Part shown: positions 50,071-57,887 of the stretch, piece by piece | Layout of the letters: every line of letters begins with the position of its first letter | Numbering within the stretch: position 1 is the first letter of the stretch | NCBI GenBank assembly: GCA_029212905.1 | Contig: JARGPB010000007.1 | Coordinates: 1 to 64,000, forward strand | Length of the DNA: 64,000 bases | Source: Thalassovita sp. | Lineage (GTDB): Bacteria; Pseudomonadota; Alphaproteobacteria; Rhodobacterales; Rhodobacteraceae | Direction of reading: 5' to 3' | Position numbers and translations under genes: made by a program | The notes under the pieces: model-generated | What the model was told of the DNA's origin: nothing | Database searches by the model: none | What the model saw: only the letters and a program-made list of their open reading frames with translations

Positions 50071-52482
50071 ATGAGCCAACCTGATGATTTCTCTGCCCCC
50101 AAAATGTCCCTGTCCGCCCGTGCAATGGGCGCGCGGCCGACGCCCTATCTGGACGAATTGAACCCAGCACAGCGGGCGGCGGTCGAAACGCTGGACGGTC
50201 CGGTGCTGATGTTGGCTGGCGCTGGAACCGGCAAAACCAAGGCGCTGACCACGCGTATTGTGCATTTGATGATGACAGGCCGGGCTCAGTCGAACGAGAT
50301 TCTGGCCGTTACCTTCACGAACAAGGCCGCGCGCGAGATGAAAGACCGCGTCGGTCGGCTGCTGGGTCAACCAGCCGAGGGCATGCGCTGGCTGGGCACG
50401 TTCCATTCGATCTGTGTGAAACTCTTGCGCCGCCATGCCGAACTGGTCGGGTTGAAATCAAACTTCACCATTCTGGATACGGACGATCAAATTCGCCTGC
50501 TCAAACAGCTGATTGTCGCGAATAATATTGACGAAAAGCGGTGGCCCGCCCGGCAACTGGCCAGCATTATCGACAATTGGAAAAACCGCGCCTGGACACC
50601 TGCTCAGGTCCCGGCATCCGAGGCGAGCTATTTCAATAACCGCGGCACCGAGCTGTATGACCAATACCAGACCCGCCTGCGCGAGCTGAACGCCACGGAT
50701 TTCGGGGATCTGTTGCTGCATGTGGTGACGATCTTTCAGAAACACGACGACATCCTAGAGCAATACCGCCGCTGGTTCCGCTACATTCTTGTGGACGAAT
50801 ATCAGGACACGAATGTCGCCCAATACCTGTGGCTGCGGCTGCTGGCGGGGGGGCATAAAAACATCTGCTGCGTGGGCGATGACGATCAGTCAATCTATGG
50901 CTGGCGCGGGGCCGAGGTGGGCAATATCCTACGGTTTGAAAAGGATTTTCCGGGCGCCACAGTGATCCGGCTTGAACAGAATTACCGCTCGACCGCGCAT
51001 ATTTTGGCCGCTGCGTCGGGGGTGATTGCGGGCAACGAAGGGCGTTTGGGCAAAACCCTGTGGACCGAGGCCGAAGGCGGCGAAAAGGTTCGTCTGATCG
51101 GCCATTGGGACGGAGAACAAGAGGCGATCTGGATCGGGGAAGAGATCGAATCCATGCAAGCGGGGACGCGGGGGATGCGTCCCTTCGGGCTGGATCAAAT
51201 TGCCATTCTGGTGCGTGCCAGCCACCAGATGCGCGCGTTCGAAGACCGATTCCTGACCATCGGGTTGCCTTATCGTGTGATTGGCGGCCCCCGGTTTTAC
51301 GAACGGATGGAGATCCGCGATGCCATGGCCTATTTCCGGGTTGTGACCTCGCCCAGCGATGATCTGGCGTTCGAACGGATTGTGAATACGCCAAAACGCG
51401 GGTTGGGCGATAAGGCGCTGCAAACCATCCGGACCACCGCGCGTGAAAATGGTGTGCCTTTGCTCGAGGGTGCGCGAATGGTCGTGGCGGATGGATTGAT
51501 CAAGGGCAAAGGCGGGGGCAATCTGCGCCAATTGGTGGACAACCTGGCGCGCTGGTCCGACATGACGCGCGGCCCGGTGCTGGTCTATGACGATCTTGGC
51601 GATGACGTTCTGGACGACAATGTACAGGCCGATCCTTTGCCGCGATATGGCGAACCGGACGTGTCTCATGTTGAGCTGGCGCAGATCATTCTGGACGAAT
51701 CCGGCTATACGGGCATGTGGCAGAACGACAAAACACCCGAGGCTCCGGGTAGGTTGGAAAACCTCAAGGAGCTGGTCAAGGCCTTGGAAAAGTTCGAAAA
51801 CCTTCAGGGTTTTCTGGAACACGTCAGCCTGATCATGGACAATGAACAAAGCGGTGAGGGCGAGAAAGTCAGCATCATGACGCTCCATGCGGCTAAGGGG
51901 CTGGAATTCCCTGCCGTGTTCCTTCCGGGGTGGGAGGACGGGTTATTCCCGTCGCAGCGCTCGATGGACGAATCCGGTCTGAAAGGGCTGGAGGAGGAGC
52001 GCCGACTGGCTTATGTTGGGATCACTCGCGCCGAAGAGCTGTGCACGATTTCCTTTGCTGGCAACCGCTTGGTATTCGGCCAATGGCAATCGCAGATGCC
52101 GTCACGGTTTATTGACGAACTGCCCGAAGAACATGTGAACATTGAAACGCCGCCGGGTTTGTATGGCGGGGGATTTGGCGCGGCGCGACCTGCGGCCGAC
52201 ATCGAAACCCGCGCGTCCGAGGCAAATGTCTATAACTCGCCGGGCTGGAGACGGATGCAGGCGCGGGCTGGGACGCGAACGCCCAATCAGCCGCGAAAAT
52301 CGGTGATCGAACTGGATGCTGTCAGCAGCTATGCGATGGGCGAACGGGTATTTCATCAGAAATTCGGCTATGGATCCGTGATTGGGATCGAAGGCGACAA
52401 GCTGGAGATCGCCTTTGATAAGGCCGGAACCAAGAAAGTTGTGTCGCGTTTCCTGATGGGCGCGGATGATGTCCCGTTCTAA
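50071..52482 (+). CDS. uvrD: ATP-dependent DNA helicase UvrD/PcrA
   Basis: 803 aa superfamily-1 helicase. Motif I is AGAGTGKTKALTTRI, motif II VDEYQDTN, motif III GDDDQSIYGWRGA, and the late motifs are MTLHAAKGLEFPAVFLPG and YVGITRAEE. The C-terminal ~55 residues (EKFGYGSVIGIEGDKLEIAF region) form a PcrA-type Tudor domain that binds RNA polymerase. It acts in nucleotide-excision repair, mismatch repair and transcription-coupled repair. A LexA box lies just upstream. Confidence 0.95.
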   Translation: MSQPDDFSAPKMSLSARAMGARPTPYLDELNPAQRAAVETLDGPVLMLAGAGTGKTKALTTRIVHLMMTGRAQSNEILAVTFTNKAAREMKDRVGRLLGQPAEGMRWLGTFHSICVKLLRRHAELVGLKSNFTILDTDDQIRLLKQLIVANNIDEKRWPARQLASIIDNWKNRAWTPAQVPASEASYFNNRGTELYDQYQTRLRELNATDFGDLLLHVVTIFQKHDDILEQYRRWFRYILVDEYQDTNVAQYLWLRLLAGGHKNICCVGDDDQSIYGWRGAEVGNILRFEKDFPGATVIRLEQNYRSTAHILAAASGVIAGNEGRLGKTLWTEAEGGEKVRLIGHWDGEQEAIWIGEEIESMQAGTRGMRPFGLDQIAILVRASHQMRAFEDRFLTIGLPYRVIGGPRFYERMEIRDAMAYFRVVTSPSDDLAFERIVNTPKRGLGDKALQTIRTTARENGVPLLEGARMVVADGLIKGKGGGNLRQLVDNLARWSDMTRGPVLVYDDLGDDVLDDNVQADPLPRYGEPDVSHVELAQIILDESGYTGMWQNDKTPEAPGRLENLKELVKALEKFENLQGFLEHVSLIMDNEQSGEGEKVSIMTLHAAKGLEFPAVFLPGWEDGLFPSQRSMDESGLKGLEEERRLAYVGITRAEELCTISFAGNRLVFGQWQSQMPSRFIDELPEEHVNIETPPGLYGGGFGAARPAADIETRASEANVYNSPGWRRMQARAGTRTPNQPRKSVIELDAVSSYAMGERVFHQKFGYGSVIGIEGDKLEIAFDKAGTKKVVSRFLMGADDVPF

Positions 52483-52530
52483 GCCACCGTTAGATTTCTA
52501 AACCATACAAATGCAAATAAGGAGCATGTC

Positions 52531-53427
52531 GTGCGCGACGTCGTGATTCTGGATGGCGGGATGAGCCGCGAGTTAGAGGCCTGCGGTGCCCAATTGCGCC
52601 AGCCAGAGTGGTCCGCTGCCGCCTTGTGGGAGCATCCAGAAGCCGTTTATCAGGCCCATCTGAATTTTGTGAAATCCGGGGCGCAGGTGATTATCACCAA
52701 CAGCTATGCGCTGGTGCCGTTTCATCTGGGGCCCAAAAGGTTCCGGGATCAGGCGGAAAGCCTGGCCGCAGTATCCGGTGAGTTGGCACGCAAAGCGGCC
52801 GAAATAATCCCTGGCGTTCGCGTGGCGGGGGGCATTCCGCCTTTGTTTGGGTCGTACAGACCGGATCTGTTTGATGCGGCACAAGCCGCAGACATATTGG
52901 CCCCGCTGGTTCGGGGGTTGTCCGCACATGTGGATTTCTGGTTGGTCGAAACGATCAGCAGCCTGGAAGAGGCCCGCGTGGTGCATGATCTTCTGGCGCC
53001 GGCGGGCAAGGCGATCCAGCTTTCCTTTACGATTCTGGATCAGGCGGGCGATATGCCCTTGTTGCGTTCAGGTGAACCCGTCGCAGCGGCGGCGGCGTTG
53101 GCGGCAGACCTGGGCGTCGAGGCGATTTTGTTCAATTGCTCGGCTCCAGAAGTGATGAGGGCCGCCGTCAAAGTGACGAAGGACGTTCTGAGTCAGCGCC
53201 AAGTGGATATGCCCATCGGGGTCTATGCAAATGCATTTACTGTAGATTCGCCCGAAAAAGTGCGCGCGGCGAATGAGACCCTTAGCCAGATCCGTACAGA
53301 ACTGACGCCCGAACGGTATGCGACGCTGGCTCAGGGCTGGGTTGCGGCTGGTGCGGGTATTGTCGGTGGGTGTTGTGGGATCGGACCCGCGCATATTGCG
53401 GCCCTGCGAGACACGTTCGCAAGCTGA
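52531..53427 (+). CDS. Homocysteine S-methyltransferase family protein
   Basis: 298 aa. The zinc cysteines are in LFNCSAPEV and GGCCGIGP, and the N-terminal LDGGMSRELEACG is the family start. It transfers a methyl group to homocysteine, probably from S-methylmethionine or another methylated donor as in MmuM. The start is GTG after AAGGAGCATGTC. With methionine gamma-lyase earlier in the window it points to active sulfur-amino-acid turnover, though the genes are not linked. Confidence 0.88.
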   Translation: MRDVVILDGGMSRELEACGAQLRQPEWSAAALWEHPEAVYQAHLNFVKSGAQVIITNSYALVPFHLGPKRFRDQAESLAAVSGELARKAAEIIPGVRVAGGIPPLFGSYRPDLFDAAQAADILAPLVRGLSAHVDFWLVETISSLEEARVVHDLLAPAGKAIQLSFTILDQAGDMPLLRSGEPVAAAAALAADLGVEAILFNCSAPEVMRAAVKVTKDVLSQRQVDMPIGVYANAFTVDSPEKVRAANETLSQIRTELTPERYATLAQGWVAAGAGIVGGCCGIGPAHIAALRDTFAS

Positions 53428-53454
53428 TTTGCGCACTCGCGCTCTCTTGAAACA

Positions 53455-53539
53455 ATAAAAAACGGCGACACCCAAGGGAGGAGGAGGGTGTCGCCGTCTT
53501 ATGTACGGCCAGCCCAGGGAGGAGGAGAGGGCCGCCGTA
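53455..53539 (-). ncRNA. Cuckoo sRNA 4 (twin hairpins, terminator)
   Basis: Hairpin 53504-53539 (TACGGC/GCCGTA with an inner GCCC/GGGC) and hairpin 53463-53496 (perfect 10-bp CGGCGACACC stem) followed by a T6 run. Confidence 0.85.
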
Positions 53540-53544
53540 TGTCC

Positions 53545-53634
53545 GTCAAGGTCGCGGCGACCTCCAGGGAGGAGGAGAGGAGATCGCCGCTCTTGACAAC
53601 GAAGGAACCCAGGGAGGAGGAGAGGGCCCTTCGT
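53545..53634 (-). ncRNA. Cuckoo sRNA 3 (twin hairpins)
   Basis: Hairpin 53599-53634 (ACGAAGG/CCTTCGT) and hairpin 53545-53597, the longest, with outer GTCAAG/CTTGAC and inner GCGGCGA/TCGCCGC stems. Confidence 0.85.
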
Positions 53635-53647
53635 ATTCTGTGTAAGT

Positions 53648-53728
53648 GCGGCGGTTCCCAGGGAGGAGGAGAGGAAGCCGCCGCTCTTATGTACGAAACC
53701 CTCAGGGAGGAGGAGGAGAGTTCCGCAT
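53648..53728 (-). ncRNA. Cuckoo sRNA 2 (twin hairpins)
   Basis: Hairpin 53689-53728 has the weakest stem (ATG, CG and AAC pairs interrupted) and an extra GGA in its loop. Hairpin 53648-53684 has a GCGGCGG/CCGCCGC stem. A GGGCC/GGCCC dyad separates this unit from sRNA 1. Confidence 0.75.
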
Positions 53729-53757
53729 CTGTCTGGGCCAGGTGGCCCGAAAAAGGT

Positions 53758-53828
53758 GCGGCGACATCAGGGAGGAGGAGAGATGTCACCGCTGTTCCAG
53801 AAATCCCAGGGAGGAGGAGAGGGATTTC
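53758..53828 (-). ncRNA. Cuckoo sRNA 1 (twin hairpins)
   Basis: Proximal hairpin 53800-53828 (GAAATCCC/GGGATTTC, perfect 8-bp stem) and second hairpin 53758-53792 (GACATC/GATGTC plus GCGG/CCGC). Both loops carry CCTCCTCCC on the minus strand. Confidence 0.85.
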
Positions 53829-53840
53829 CGAAGAGAAATT

Positions 53841-54059
53841 TTAGTGCGCGTCGTAGACGTGCTCGTATGCGACCGACCGGATCTGGGCGCGGCACAGGCC
53901 GAGGTCACGCAGTTCCATGTTGCTCAGCGACGCCAGTTCGTTCAAAGTCTGGCGGTATGTTTTGTACCGGGCGTAACGCGCGCCCAGATCTTTGGTCAGG
54001 GCGGCGAAACGATCAGCGAAGCCACCATTTCCGGTGCGGATGTCTGATGCGTATGCCAT
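53841..54059 (-). CDS. DUF1127 small protein (CcaF1-like)
   Basis: 72 aa, basic, with the DUF1127 core ARYKTYRQTLNELASLSNMELRDLGLCRAQI near the C-terminus. In Rhodobacter sphaeroides the corresponding protein CcaF1 (RSP_6037) binds RNA and influences maturation and turnover of the CcsR sRNAs encoded in its own 3' region. The same arrangement here, with the first hairpin 12 bp after the stop codon, strongly supports orthology. An RpoH-type promoter lies ~55 bp upstream. Confidence 0.9.
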   Translation of the reverse strand: MAYASDIRTGNGGFADRFAALTKDLGARYARYKTYRQTLNELASLSNMELRDLGLCRAQIRSVAYEHVYDAH

Positions 54060-54112
54060 TTTTCAGTCTTTCGTTCTGTTCGCGTCTTGCGCTGTGTGTC
54101 GCGCTGTTGGAA

Positions 54113-54143
54113 CCAAGATAGGGAATTGCTGCGTCTGCACAAT
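54113..54143 (-). promoter_or_regulatory. RpoH-type promoter of the DUF1127-sRNA operon
   Basis: On the minus strand ATTG-N17-CCTATCTTGG: the -10 is a full match to CYTATnTnnG and the -35 matches three of four bases of CTTG. The R. sphaeroides counterpart is RpoHI/RpoHII-dependent. Confidence 0.65.
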
Positions 54144-54316
54144 ACCATATGCTGCATTGCAGCTATGCGAAAATTGCATAAGTATTGTTGACCTATCGTA
54201 AACCTACATGGCAAAGGCTTATTTTAAGGGGTTTGCGTATTCCATCAGAATTGATGGGCTTGCCTCTGCTGAAAAAAACAGCACCTATTACGGCGAAATT
54301 TCACAGGAGAACCCCA

Positions 54317-55387
54317 ATGTCACCCACTCAAAAGCAGGTCGAGCAGGCTCTTTCCCGAATCGATGTCCCGGGCGGAGGCTCTCTGATCTCGCGCGATTTG
54401 GTGCGTGCATTGGTCATCGACGGGGGAACAGTGCGTTTTGTGATCGAGGCGCCCAGCCCCGAAATCGCCCGCCAGCTGGACCCCGTACAGGCCGCAGCGG
54501 AGCAGGCCGTTCAGGCCTTGCCCGGTGTCCAGAAGGTGACAGTTGCGCTGACGGCGCACGGTCCGGCCCCAAAGAAACCTGCCCCCAGCCTAAAGATCGG
54601 TGGCCACCCAACGCCGCAGGCGGGCCCCACGAAACCCGCAGGCGTGGACAAGATCATCGTTGTCGGCTCGGGTAAGGGGGGCGTTGGCAAATCTACCGTG
54701 TCCTCGAACCTGGCCGTCGCGCTGGCAAAGCAGGGGCGCAAGGTTGGGCTGCTGGATGCGGATATATATGGTCCCTCGCAGCAGCGGATGATGGGCACCA
54801 CGAAACGCCCCGCCAGCCCGGACGGCAAAACCATCATGCCGTTGCATGGGCATGGGGTCACGCTGATGTCCATTGGCATGATGATGGACCCGGAGAAAGC
54901 CGTGATCTGGCGCGGCCCGATGCTGATGGGTGCCTTGCAACAGATGTTGGGACAAGTCGAATGGGGCGAGCTGGACGTCATGATCATCGACCTGCCGCCG
55001 GGGACGGGCGATATCCAGCTGTCCCTGTGTCAGAAGACTCTGTTGACCGGTGCCATTATTGTCTCCACCCCGCAGGATGTGGCGCTGATTGATGCGCGCA
55101 AGGCGATTGATATGTTCAACACGCTGAAAACGCCGGTGCTGGGCCTGATCGAGAACATGTCCATGTTTACCTGTCCCAACTGCGGGCACGAGGCGCATAT
55201 TTTCGGGCATGGTGGCGTCGCCTCCGAAGCCGAGAAGCTGGGCGTGCCGCTGCTGGCCGAGCTGCCGATCGATCTGGACACGCGTCTGGCTGGCGACGCT
55301 GGTACGCCGATTGCGCTTGGCGACAGCCCAATGGCGCAGGCCTATGCCGCATTGGCACAGCGGTTGATCCAGGGCGGTATGGCCTGA
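54317..55387 (+). CDS. mrp: Mrp/NBP35-family iron-sulfur cluster carrier ATPase
   Basis: 356 aa. An N-terminal MIP18/DUF59-like domain (residues ~5-80), a linker rich in Pro/Lys, and the P-loop ATPase: deviant Walker A GKGGVGKST, IIDLPPGTGDIQLS, and the cluster-binding TCPNCGHEAH (CxxC). It carries Fe-S clusters to apoproteins. AGGAGAACCCCA precedes the ATG. The open frame upstream is leader DNA. Confidence 0.93.
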   Translation: MSPTQKQVEQALSRIDVPGGGSLISRDLVRALVIDGGTVRFVIEAPSPEIARQLDPVQAAAEQAVQALPGVQKVTVALTAHGPAPKKPAPSLKIGGHPTPQAGPTKPAGVDKIIVVGSGKGGVGKSTVSSNLAVALAKQGRKVGLLDADIYGPSQQRMMGTTKRPASPDGKTIMPLHGHGVTLMSIGMMMDPEKAVIWRGPMLMGALQQMLGQVEWGELDVMIIDLPPGTGDIQLSLCQKTLLTGAIIVSTPQDVALIDARKAIDMFNTLKTPVLGLIENMSMFTCPNCGHEAHIFGHGGVASEAEKLGVPLLAELPIDLDTRLAGDAGTPIALGDSPMAQAYAALAQRLIQGGMA

Positions 55388-56059
55388 CACCTGATCAAGT
55401 AGACGTATTTAGACCAAGGGGTGGCCAATGGCTGCCCCTTTGTTTTTGGGAATGCATGGAACTTGTGGGAATTCACGGGATTGGCCGTTGGGCGCTGGCT
55501 TCAAAACGAATCACTTCAGCTTGATTTTTCCTTGAATCCAAAGGTGTTTCGTCAAATTTCAGCTGTGGTGGGCCAAGTTGACCCTACGGACATGACGCGA
55601 AATTCTAGTTTTATGGGATTTTGTGGGACTTTCTTCGTCGCACTACATGTGGTGCCTGCATGGGTAACCTTGTCAATTTGTGCTGAATATCCTGTGGATA
55701 AATCCAATAGTGGAATCATCCGAGGGGCCTGTATAGGCTGTCGGGATTGTTTTGTGGAGCACATTCCTGTTGATTTCCATGAATTCCCATGGCATTCATT
55801 GTTCATCGAATGAGAACGGGCATAGGGGCATCAAGACCCCGAACCAAATAATAAAAAGCAGGTTTCATACAGGCTCCGCTTTCATCGAACCAAGAGATCC
55901 GGCGCGCGGGCGAGCAGACATCCCCCCAGGTGGCGTGCGCAGCTGGACACACCCCGCACAGCGGGACGAGGGCGGCGGATTGGGCAGTGGCAGCAGCTCA
56001 ATCCGCCGTTTTCCGTAATAAGGCCCGGAAACGGGCTGGGACAGGTAAAGGAGCGCCGC
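55388..56059. other. Long AT-richer leader of the dcw cluster
   Basis: 672 bp without a convincing gene. It holds several TGTGG elements in the same orientation: 55464-55470 and 55622-55628 (TGTGGGA), 55564-55568, 55693-55701 (TGTGGATAA, a perfect DnaA-box complement) and 55753-55758. TGGGA repeats spaced by 5 bp at 55614-55628 resemble MraZ sites. Three GAATC (CcrM) sites are also present. The dcw promoter probably lies here. The short frame at 55421-55813 lacks family resemblance. Confidence 0.5.
55973..56012 (+). terminator. Terminator-like hairpin in the mraZ leader
   Basis: A perfect 10-bp CGGCGGATTG/CAATCCGCCG stem with a 16-nt loop is followed by four T, ending ~48 bp before mraZ. If transcription starts upstream it would attenuate the dcw operon; otherwise it ends stray transcription. 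Confidence 0.55.
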
Positions 56060-56563
56060 GTGGCCGGCATGTTCATAGGCGAACACACCTTCAAGGTGGA
56101 CGGAAAGGGGCGCGTGTCGATCCCTGCCGATTTTCGTCATGAACTGACAGAGGGTGATCCTCAGGCCGCCGCTTCGGGCCGTCCCCGCATGGTGATCGTC
56201 TACGGTCACGAAACTCAGAAACAACTGATCGTCTACACCTATTCGGGCTTTCGCGCGCTGGCAGAAGAAATCCGAGCCTTGCCGCGTGGCGCCAAGCGTC
56301 GCGTGATCATGGAACGGATGATCCTGAACCTGGCCCGCACCACCGAGTTGGACAACGACGGGCGCTTTGTTCTGCCGCAGCCGCTGCGCGACAAGATCAA
56401 GCTGGAAAGCACCGCATATTTCGCCGGTATGGGTGAAACATTCGAGATTTGGAAGCCCGAGACATTCGAAGACGAGACCGCTCAGTTTGCTGAAGACTGG
56501 ATTGCTGAAATGGGGCCGGGTGCGAACCCGCTGTCCCTGCTGGATGAGCCGGAGGGCAACTGA
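56060..56563 (+). CDS. mraZ: Transcriptional regulator MraZ
   Basis: 167 aa with two SpoVT-AbrB-like repeats (GEHTFKVDGKGRVSIPADFR and TTELDNDGRFVLPQPLRDK). In E. coli it is a repressor of its own dcw promoter, binding TGGG repeats. GTG start with AAAGGAG 5 bp upstream. First gene of the division and cell-wall cluster; its stop overlaps the rsmH start by one base. Confidence 0.94.
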   Translation: MAGMFIGEHTFKVDGKGRVSIPADFRHELTEGDPQAAASGRPRMVIVYGHETQKQLIVYTYSGFRALAEEIRALPRGAKRRVIMERMILNLARTTELDNDGRFVLPQPLRDKIKLESTAYFAGMGETFEIWKPETFEDETAQFAEDWIAEMGPGANPLSLLDEPEGN

Positions 56564-57540
56564 TGTCCTCAGATGACAAACCCCACATTCCTGTTCTTTT
56601 GCGGCCGCTTCTGAAAGCGGTCGCGCCTGTCTCTGGGGTATGGCTGGACGGGACCTTTGGGGCGGGCGGTTATACGCGCGGATTACTGGCGGCGGGCGCT
56701 GATAAGGTGATCGGTGTGGACCGCGATCCGCTTGCGTTTGAGATGGCCGCGCCCTGGGTGGGCGAATTTGGTGATCGCCTGGAACTGGTCGAGGGTGTGT
56801 TTTCCAAGCTGGACGAATACGCCAGCGATCTGGATGGGGTGGTGCTGGATCTGGGCGTCAGCTCAATGCAGTTGGACCTGGCTGAGCGCGGATTTTCCTT
56901 TATGAAGGACGGCCCGTTGGACATGCGGATGAGCCAATCCGGCCCGTCGGCGGCGGACATCGTCAATACTGCCTCGGAATCTGATCTGGCGGACATCCTG
57001 TTCAACTATGGTGAGGAACGCGCCAGTCGCCGTATCGCGCGCGCCATCGTGATGGACCGCGAAACGACGCCATTTACCACGACGTTGCAATTGGCCGGGC
57101 TGATCGAGCGCCTGCTGCCGCGCAGCAAGCCGGGGCAATCGCATCCGGCCACGCGTAGTTTTCAGGCGCTGCGGATCGCGGTGAATGATGAATACGGCGA
57201 ATTGGTTGGCGGGCTAGAGGCCGCCGAGCGCGCCCTGAAGCCGGGCGGGCAACTGGCCGTTGTGACCTTCCATTCGATCGAGGATCGCATGGTCAAACGG
57301 TTCCTGCAAAGCCGCGCGGGAAAATCTGGCGGCAACCGCTATGCGCCCGAGGCCCACGAGACCCCCGCTCAGTTTACGCAAAAGTCACGCAAGGCCATCG
57401 GCCCGGATGATCAAGAGCTACAGGAAAACCCCCGCTCGCGCAGCGCAAAGCTGCGGGTCGCGGTGCGGACGGACGCGGCTCCGGGGGTGACGGATCGGAA
57501 ACAACTGGGAATGCCCATGCTTAGCAAGGGAAAGAAATAA
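56563..57540 (+). CDS. rsmH: 16S rRNA (cytosine(1402)-N4)-methyltransferase
   Basis: 325 aa. SAM-binding motif I is LDGTFGAGGYTRGLL, and the family segments GVVLDLGVSSMQLDLAERGFSF and SFQALRIAVNDEYGEL are present. It methylates C1402 in the ribosome decoding centre. It ends in TAATG shared with ftsL, showing tight coupling within the cluster. Confidence 0.96.
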   Translation: MSSDDKPHIPVLLRPLLKAVAPVSGVWLDGTFGAGGYTRGLLAAGADKVIGVDRDPLAFEMAAPWVGEFGDRLELVEGVFSKLDEYASDLDGVVLDLGVSSMQLDLAERGFSFMKDGPLDMRMSQSGPSAADIVNTASESDLADILFNYGEERASRRIARAIVMDRETTPFTTTLQLAGLIERLLPRSKPGQSHPATRSFQALRIAVNDEYGELVGGLEAAERALKPGGQLAVVTFHSIEDRMVKRFLQSRAGKSGGNRYAPEAHETPAQFTQKSRKAIGPDDQELQENPRSRSAKLRVAVRTDAAPGVTDRKQLGMPMLSKGKK

Positions 57541-57887
57541 TGCGCAGTGTTCTTTATGTTCTGACAGCGATGGCCGTGATTGGTCTGGCCTTTTGGGCCT
57601 ATCGCGAGAATTATCAGACCCAAGCAGCGCTGGACCGGGCTGAAACCCTACACCGAGAAATCGCTGATGGGCGGGCTCGTCTGGGGATGCTGCGCGCCGA
57701 ATGGGCCTATTTGAACCGTCCCGAACGTCTGCGCGAACTGGCTTCCTTGAACTTTGATCGGCTGGAACTGATGGTGTTTTCGCCCGAGCAATTCGGCCGC
57801 GTGGATCAGGTGTCCTATCCTGCGCGCGAGACTTTGCCCGCTGTCACCGACTCGATCGAGATTTCTTCGGCACGGGGTACGCAATGA
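57540..57887 (+). CDS. ftsL: Cell division protein FtsL
   Basis: 115 aa. One membrane helix (LYVLTAMAVIGLAFWAY) near the N-terminus, a coiled-coil stretch (QAALDRAETLHREIADGRARL) and the WAYLNRPERLRELASLNF septal motif. It forms the FtsQLB complex in the inner membrane. Position between rsmH and ftsI supports the call despite low conservation. Confidence 0.9.
   Translation: MRSVLYVLTAMAVIGLAFWAYRENYQTQAALDRAETLHREIADGRARLGMLRAEWAYLNRPERLRELASLNFDRLELMVFSPEQFGRVDQVSYPARETLPAVTDSIEISSARGTQ

Larger units (their letters stand above)
53455..53830 (-). ncRNA. Cuckoo/CcsR sRNA array: eight hairpins with CCUCCUCCC loops
   Basis: Eight consecutive stem-loops lie downstream of the DUF1127 gene. All stems differ, but every loop on the minus strand carries CTCCTCCTCCCTG or a near copy, an anti-Shine-Dalgarno-like CCUCCUCCC motif. 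The hairpins fall into four pairs, as do CcsR1-4 of Rhodobacter sphaeroides, co-transcribed with the DUF1127 gene ccaF1. The last hairpin (53463-53496) is followed by six T and doubles as the terminator. In R. sphaeroides these RNAs are processed from the mRNA and act in oxidative-stress control of C1 metabolism and pyruvate flux; the same role here is inferred. Confidence 0.92.

Noticed and set aside
53455..53830. Possible CRISPR array or simple GGAGGA repeat
   Set aside because: The repeated part is only the loop; flanking bases form different perfect stems, there is no constant spacer length and no cas gene. The sRNA array explains every unit.
55693..55701. Replication origin suggested by a perfect DnaA box
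   Set aside because: Only one perfect box; no AT-rich unwinding element or replication genes nearby. Kept only as a possible regulatory site.
55421..55813. 130-aa plus-strand frame after mrp
   Set aside because: No ribosome site, no family resemblance, and codons unlike the neighbours; treated as non-coding leader.
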